9,466 nucleotides of DNA from Candidatus Atribacteria bacterium (GTDB lineage Bacteria > Atribacterota > Atribacteria > Atribacterales > Caldatribacteriaceae). The translations under genes and the position numbers were made by a program. Under the pieces are notes generated by a model. That model was not told the origin of the DNA and searched no databases. It saw nothing but the letters and a program-made list of their open reading frames with translations. The stretch is from positions 1-9,466 of the forward strand of contig JARRCQ010000048.1 of NCBI GenBank assembly GCA_029982105.1. Reading direction: 5' to 3'. How positions within the stretch are numbered: position 1 is the stretch's first letter; each line of letters starts with the position of its first letter. This document shows positions 6,040 through 9,466 of this stretch, piece by piece.

Positions 6040-6860
6040 AATTCTCCCACCAGCTCTTGAGGAGAAAGAGGCAAAGCCCCAAAAAGAGAAGGAAATTGCT
6101 TTTTTATAAGAAGAGCAGTTTCTGTTACCTGGGGAAGTTCTAACCCCCATTCTTCTATTTTTCCTACCTGGGAAAAAACTTCTCGCGGTTTTCCCCGAGC
6201 CACAATTCTTCCTTTATCCATAACCAATACCTCATCTGCTTCAGTAGCTTCTTCCACATTATGGGTAATGTGAAAGACAGCAATTTTTTCTCGCAGATTA
6301 GCAATCACCTTCATCAACTCTTCTCTTCCTTCAGGGTCCAACATAGAGGTGGCTTCATCCAATATCAAATACTCCGGATGCATAGCCAAAACCCCGGCAA
6401 TAGCCACCCGCTGTTTCTGCCCTCCGGAGAGAAGATGGGGCTCTTTATTACGGTATTCAGCCATACCCACCAAATTCAGCGCCTCTTCTACTCGAGTAAT
6501 AATTTCTTCCCGAGGCAAACCTAAATTTTCCGGACCAAAAGCCACATCTTCTTCCACCGTGGTAGCGATGATTTGATTATCGGGGTTTTGAAAAACCAAA
6601 CCCACCCGGCGCCTGATTTCCCAGATAGAGTCTTCATCCCGGGTGTTCATTCCATCTACCATTACCTCTCCGCTTTTGGGAAGCAACAAACCATTAGTGT
6701 GTTTTGCCAAGGTAGACTTACCTGAGCCATTACGCCCCAATAAAACCATAAACTTACCTTGAGGTATTTCTAAATCTACTTCTCTTAAAATCTCCTCATT
6801 TCTCGCTTCTGGTCCGCTTTCTTCTCCATACCAAAAATCTACTCTTTTAAACTCTATCAA
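6030..6860 (-). CDS. ecfA1: ECF transporter ATP-binding protein EcfA1
   Basis: This is the first ATPase of the energy-coupling module. In 276 residues it carries Walker A GRNGSGKST (42-50), Q-loop Q91 in FQNPDNQIIATTVEEDVAF, signature LSGGQKQR (144-151), Walker B LILDE (165-169) and switch histidine H200 in HITHNVEEA. The FQNPDNQ and VAFGPENLGL segments are diagnostic for EcfA/CbiO rather than other ABC ATPases. The start is TTG at 6860, with GGAG (6869-6872) 8 nt upstream; there is no ATG before the first strand IEFKRVDFWYG. It lies 23 bp after rplQ with no terminator in between, so it should be transcribed with the ribosomal genes. The next gene, ecfA2, overlaps it by 10 bp. Since EcfA1-EcfA2-EcfT are shared by several S components, constitutive expression from a ribosomal operon makes sense. 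Confidence 0.96.
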   Translation of the reverse strand: MIEFKRVDFWYGEESGPEARNEEILREVDLEIPQGKFMVLLGRNGSGKSTLAKHTNGLLLPKSGEVMVDGMNTRDEDSIWEIRRRVGLVFQNPDNQIIATTVEEDVAFGPENLGLPREEIITRVEEALNLVGMAEYRNKEPHLLSGGQKQRVAIAGVLAMHPEYLILDEATSMLDPEGREELMKVIANLREKIAVFHITHNVEEATEADEVLVMDKGRIVARGKPREVFSQVGKIEEWGLELPQVTETALLIKKQFPSLFGALPLSPQELVGELCS

Positions 6861-6883
6861 CCTTTATACTCCAAAGTAATAAA

Positions 6884-7237
6884 CTACTCTACTATTTCTC
6901 CCAAAACTACCGGAGCTGCATCCCCCTGGCGATATCCCATCTTTATTAAACGACAGTAACCCCCTTTTCTTTCTCGAAAACGAGGGGCTATTTCTCTAAA
7001 AAGGATTTTAAACGCTTCCTTATCTTTGAGGTAAGAAAGTACTTCTTGTAGTGAAGCATTATCTCCTTTCAGAGTTAAGGAAACTACTCGGTCAAAATAC
7101 CTCTTCAGGGCTTTGCCTTTTGCCTCAGTAGTTTGTATTTTCCCACTTTTTATCAAAGAAACTAAAAGGTTAGACATCATGCTCTTTTTGTGAGCCACAG
7201 TCCTTCCTAATTTTTCAGTCTTCCGCCGGTGCCTCAC
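6884..7237 (-). CDS. rplQ: 50S ribosomal protein L17
   Basis: L17 is a component of the large ribosomal subunit near the exit tunnel. The 117-residue protein begins MRHRRKTEKLGRTVAHKK, the highly conserved L17 opening, continues with the NLLVSLIKSGKIQTTEAKGKALK region (about 23-45) and ends with the family GYCRLIKMGYRQGDAAPVVLGEI block. Length is normal for bacteria. The initiation codon is GTG at 7237, confirmed by the fixed N-terminal sequence and by GGAG at 7247-7250, 9 nt upstream. The start lies inside rpoA, so the two genes overlap by 23 bp in different frames, an unusually long overlap that suggests coupled translation of alpha subunit and L17. rpoA-rplQ adjacency is widely conserved. 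Confidence 0.98.
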   Translation of the reverse strand: MRHRRKTEKLGRTVAHKKSMMSNLLVSLIKSGKIQTTEAKGKALKRYFDRVVSLTLKGDNASLQEVLSYLKDKEAFKILFREIAPRFRERKGGYCRLIKMGYRQGDAAPVVLGEIVE

Positions 7238-8231
7238 CTTTATTCACTCCTTTTTCCCTTTGGCTTTCTACTTCCGTATTCCATTTTTCTACTTTCTTTA
7301 CTATTTCTTCATAAGTTTTCTGGCCTAAATTTTTAATTCTTTTCAATTCTTCAGGCCGATTGTGGAGAATATTTATCAGCTCCTGCACCGTATTGATATG
7401 AGCTCTTTTAAGGCAATTAAAAGCCCTCACTGAAAGCTCCAACTCTTCGATACTCGTTTCTAACTCGGCTACCTCTTTGTTTTCTTCTACTTCCTCAGCT
7501 GGTAGATCCTCAGCTATACTTCCCTTTAGCAATTTTCCAAACCGAGAGAACTCTTCAGTCAAAAGATCTAAAGATTGACTAAGAGCTTGCTGAGGAGTGA
7601 CAGAACCATTGGTCCATATTTCTATAACCAACTTATCGTAGTTTGTAAACTGCCCTACTCGAGTATCCAGAACTTGGAAGTTTACTTTCTTCACTGGGGT
7701 AAACACAGCATCAATAGGGATAAAGTCATAACTTTCGTTCCACTCTACCCCTTCTGTTTCCTGATACCCCCGTCCCCTTTTTACTAATATTTCCATAGAA
7801 AGTTTTCCTTCTTCGTCTATTTCTGCTAAATGATGGTCCAAATTGATTATTTCCACATTACTATTAGGCTTTATATCTCGGGCGGTTACTTCTCGTAATT
7901 CTCCAGGAATCCCTTCTGCTGTTAAATAAAGGGTCTCCTCATCAGAATAAGACCGCAATACCAATCCTTTAAGGTTTAAAGTTATATCAGTTATATCTTC
8001 CCTTACTCCAGGAAGGGAAGAAAATTCATGAATTACTCCATCAATTTTTACTCCCGCGACCGCTGCTCCTTCTATAGAAGAAAGCAGAACTCGACGGAGA
8101 GCATTACCTACTGTAATACCCCAACCTACTTCCAGAGGTTCAATAGAGAACTTACCATATTGAACCTTAGTGGCGTGGTCTTCTTTCCAATCTAAAAGAT
8201 CACACCTGGTTATATCTTTAATATCTAACAT
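7215..8231 (-). CDS. rpoA: DNA-directed RNA polymerase subunit alpha
   Basis: The alpha subunit dimerises to nucleate RNA polymerase assembly, and its C-terminal domain contacts UP elements and activators. The N-terminal domain (about 1-240) shows YGKFSIEPLEVGWGITVGNALRRVLLSS (25-52), which carries the dimer and assembly contacts, and GVIHEFSSLPGVREDITD (65-82). An acidic linker (about 241-265) leads to the C-terminal domain with SVRAFNCLKR (267-276); R269 and N272 correspond to the DNA-contacting R265 and N268 of E. coli. NLGQKTYEEI (301-310) forms the helix-hairpin-helix-like end. Total length is 338 residues. ATG at 8231 is chosen over the in-frame GTG at 8240 because GAGGTG (8238-8243) is a good SD 6 nt before the ATG, and the GTG lies inside it. 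The C-terminus overlaps rplQ by 23 bp. Confidence 0.97.
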   Translation of the reverse strand: MLDIKDITRCDLLDWKEDHATKVQYGKFSIEPLEVGWGITVGNALRRVLLSSIEGAAVAGVKIDGVIHEFSSLPGVREDITDITLNLKGLVLRSYSDEETLYLTAEGIPGELREVTARDIKPNSNVEIINLDHHLAEIDEEGKLSMEILVKRGRGYQETEGVEWNESYDFIPIDAVFTPVKKVNFQVLDTRVGQFTNYDKLVIEIWTNGSVTPQQALSQSLDLLTEEFSRFGKLLKGSIAEDLPAEEVEENKEVAELETSIEELELSVRAFNCLKRAHINTVQELINILHNRPEELKRIKNLGQKTYEEIVKKVEKWNTEVESQREKGVNKGEAPAED

Positions 8232-8237
8232 TACCAA

Positions 8238-8243
8238 CACCTC
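8238..8243 (-). promoter_or_regulatory. Ribosome binding site that decides the rpoA start
   Basis: GAGGTG on the - strand lies 6 nt before the ATG at 8231. The longer open frame would begin at a GTG (8238-8240) that is itself part of this site, so it cannot be the initiation codon served by it. This makes ATG 8231 the likely start of rpoA. Confidence 0.75.
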
Positions 8244-8247
8244 AGAA

Positions 8248-8868
8248 TTATTTAGAGTAAAATTCCACTATGAGCTGTTCTTCTACTGAATAATCAATAT
8301 CTCCTCTCTGGGGTTTTCGCAATATAGTAATTTTGCCATCTTCACCTGTTCCCAGCCAAGCCGGAGATGGAGCTTTCTCTTCTTCCATCAGTTCCTTAAT
8401 TTTTTTATTTTCCTTCCCTCGAGGAGACATTTCCACCACATCACCTTCATCTACCAGATAAGATGGTATATCCACTTTTCGCCCATTGACCAGGAAATGG
8501 CCGTGTAGAACCATTTGTCGGGCATCAGCTCGAGAATCTGCCCATCCTGCTCTAAAAACTACATTATCTAACCTTCTCTCTAACAGAGAGAGAAGGTTTT
8601 CTCCTGTCACTCCGGGAAGACGGTTAGCTTTCTCAAAATAATTTTTAAACTGATTTTCACTTATACCGTACATAAAGCGTACTCGCTGCTTTTCCTTAAG
8701 TTGTAAACCGTAACCAGATAATCTTCGGCGAGATCCTTTCTGCGATCCCGGTGGAAAAGGTCGTTTTTCCATAGCGCATTTATCAGTGTAACAACGAGGA
8801 CCCTTCAAGAAAAGCTTACTGCTATGTCTTCGGCAGACCCGGCATTTAGCATCGGTGTATCTGGACAT
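8248..8868 (-). CDS. rpsD: 30S ribosomal protein S4 (zinc-binding C+ form)
   Basis: S4 is a primary 16S rRNA-binding protein that starts 30S body assembly; in several bacteria it also represses its own synthesis. The 206-residue protein has four cysteines, C9, C12, C26 and C31 (CRVC then CYTDKC), the zinc-binding C+ form found in many Firmicutes and thermophiles and lost in others. The conserved KQRVRFMYGISENQFKNYF region (60-78) follows, then the S4 RNA-binding fold (about 97-160) with ERRLDNVVFRAGWADSRADARQ and VNGRKVDIPSY. AAGGAGGA (8876-8883) lies 7 nt before the ATG and overlaps the rpsK stop. The gene is 14 bp after rpsK and 16 bp before rpoA. The segment coding residues 91-95 and 96-98 forms a 12-bp perfect inverted repeat (8570-8598). 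Confidence 0.98.
   Translation of the reverse strand: MSRYTDAKCRVCRRHSSKLFLKGPRCYTDKCAMEKRPFPPGSQKGSRRRLSGYGLQLKEKQRVRFMYGISENQFKNYFEKANRLPGVTGENLLSLLERRLDNVVFRAGWADSRADARQMVLHGHFLVNGRKVDIPSYLVDEGDVVEMSPRGKENKKIKELMEEEKAPSPAWLGTGEDGKITILRKPQRGDIDYSVEEQLIVEFYSK
8570..8598 (-). repeat. 12-bp perfect inverted repeat inside rpsD
   Basis: Bases 8587-8598 and 8570-8581 are perfect reverse complements around a 5-nt loop (8582-8586). In the mRNA this would be a stable hairpin covering the codons for N91 to about R99 of S4. The encoded residues (NLLSLLERRL) are conserved in S4, so the protein constrains much of the sequence; the perfect pairing comes from the codon choice. Whether it affects translation or S4 feedback is unknown. 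Confidence 0.85.
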
Positions 8869-8882
8869 TTTCTAATCCTCCT

Positions 8883-9269
8883 TCATACCCTTCTTTGTTT
8901 AGGCGGCCGACAACCATTATGAGGTATAGGGGTAACATCTTTTATAGAGCTGATGATTAAACCCGCTGCCTGTAAAGATCGAATAGCAGTCTCTCTACCT
9001 GAGCCAGGACCCTTTACCAGCACTTCTACCTCTCTCAAACCCTGGTCCATAGCCTTCTTGGCTGCTTGCTCTGCAGCTAATTGAGCAGCAAAGGGAGTTC
9101 CTTTTTTTGTTCCCTTAAATCCCACAGCACCAGCACTTGACCAAGACAAAATATTTCCTTGTTTATCGGTTATAGAAATAAGAGTGTTATTAAAAGTAGA
9201 CTTTATATGGGCAATGCCCTCTCTAACCGTTCTCTTTTCTCTTTTCTTTTTTCTACCTGCTTTAGCCAA
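8883..9269 (-). CDS. rpsK: 30S ribosomal protein S11
   Basis: S11 is a small-subunit protein of the 30S platform, near the mRNA exit side. The 128-residue sequence shows a lysine/arginine-rich N-terminal tail (1-14), [16 protein letters not shown] (20-35), the [21 protein letters not shown] block (43-63), [16 protein letters not shown] (85-100) and the C-terminal [17 protein letters not shown], all standard for S11. The initiation codon is TTG at 9269: it gives the usual MAK-type N-terminus, and GGGAGGA (9280-9286) lies 10 nt upstream. No ATG is available before the conserved part. It is 34 bp after rpsM and 14 bp before rpsD, in the classical alpha-operon order. Confidence 0.98.
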   Translation of the reverse strand: MAKAGRKKKREKRTVREGIAHIKSTFNNTLISITDKQGNILSWSSAGAVGFKGTKKGTPFAAQLAAEQAAKKAMDQGLREVEVLVKGPGSGRETAIRSLQAAGLIISSIKDVTPIPHNGCRPPKQRRV

Positions 9270-9303
9270 ATTAATCTAATCCTCCCTTTATATTCGGTTT
9301 TAA

Positions 9304-9466
9304 TTATTTACCTCTTTTTGCTCCCGCAGTTCTTCTGGGGCCTTTACGAGTCCGGGCATTAGTACGTGTCCTCTGTCCTCTCACCGGTAGCCCTTGTCTA
9401 TGTCTCATACCCCGATAACAACCAATGGAAATGAGGCGCTTAATGTTTTGAGAAACCTGAGCCCTC
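9304..9466 (-). CDS. rpsM: 30S ribosomal protein S13, C-terminal part (cut by window edge)
   Basis: The last 53 codons plus the TAA stop (9304-9306) of S13 are present; the N-terminal part lies beyond the right edge. The reading frame on the - strand begins at 9465. It translates to [20 protein letters not shown], then [20 protein letters not shown], then a basic tail ending AGAKRGK, the conserved C-terminal region of S13 that reaches the tRNA A and P sites in the 30S head. S13 contacts 16S rRNA and protein L5 at the intersubunit bridge. It is the first visible gene of the - strand operon, which must start outside the window. The 34-bp gap to rpsK contains only the rpsK ribosome binding site. 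Confidence 0.97.
   Translation of the reverse strand, partial: RAQVSQNIKRLISIGCYRGMRHRQGLPVRGQRTRTNARTRKGPRRTAGAKRGK

Noticed and set aside
6040..6150. 37-codon N-terminal extension of ecfA2
   Set aside because: It lies within the ecfA1 coding region in another frame, has no family similarity, and a GTG with an upstream GGGAG at 6039 gives the normal EcfA2 N-terminus.
9159..9362. 67-codon + strand open frame across the rpsK/rpsM junction
   Set aside because: It is an antisense shadow spanning two certain ribosomal genes and the rpsK ribosome binding site.

Overview
The window shows two gene blocks that face each other. The left block (1-3395, + strand) is a three-gene carbohydrate ABC importer operon: a secreted solute-binding protein and two MalF/MalG-type permeases. 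The right block (3556-9466, - strand) is the 3' end of a ribosomal protein operon. Read in its own direction it runs rpsM (cut by the window edge), rpsK, rpsD, rpoA, rplQ, ecfA1, ecfA2, ecfT, truA. The blocks converge in a 160-bp gap (3396-3555) that holds inverted repeats and a likely terminator for the + strand operon.

Organism: a bacterium of moderately low G+C. The order rpsM-rpsK-rpsD-rpoA-rplQ-ecfA1-ecfA2-ecfT-truA is the arrangement known from Firmicutes and some other deep-branching, often thermophilic or anaerobic lineages. The S4 protein is the four-cysteine (C+) form. The sugar-binding protein has a type I Sec signal with no lipobox cysteine, which fits a diderm cell better than a classic Gram-positive one. 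An Atribacterota-like or other diderm Firmicutes-like lineage would fit, but this is inference and no taxon can be fixed from the window. Start codons are varied: rpsK and ecfA1 appear to start with TTG, rplQ and ecfA2 with GTG.

Functionally, the left operon supplies the binding and channel parts of a sugar or oligosaccharide importer. Its ATPase is not encoded here and is probably a shared MsmK/MalK-type subunit from elsewhere. The right operon makes 30S and 50S ribosomal proteins, the RNA polymerase alpha subunit, the energising module (EcfA1-EcfA2-EcfT) of ECF-type vitamin/metal importers, and the tRNA pseudouridine synthase TruA. Its genes are tightly packed or overlap (rpoA/rplQ 23 bp, ecfA1/ecfA2 10 bp, ecfA2/ecfT 11 bp, ecfT/truA by a shared TGATG), so translation is probably coupled.

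No novel defence, mobile or biosynthetic system is visible. The points worth a second look are regulatory: an 11-nt near-perfect anti-Shine-Dalgarno match far upstream of the binding-protein gene, resembling an mRNA-stabilising STAB-SD; a 23-bp perfect stem-loop between the binding protein and the first permease, whose start has no visible ribosome binding site; structured sequence at the convergent junction; and a 12-bp perfect hairpin inside rpsD.
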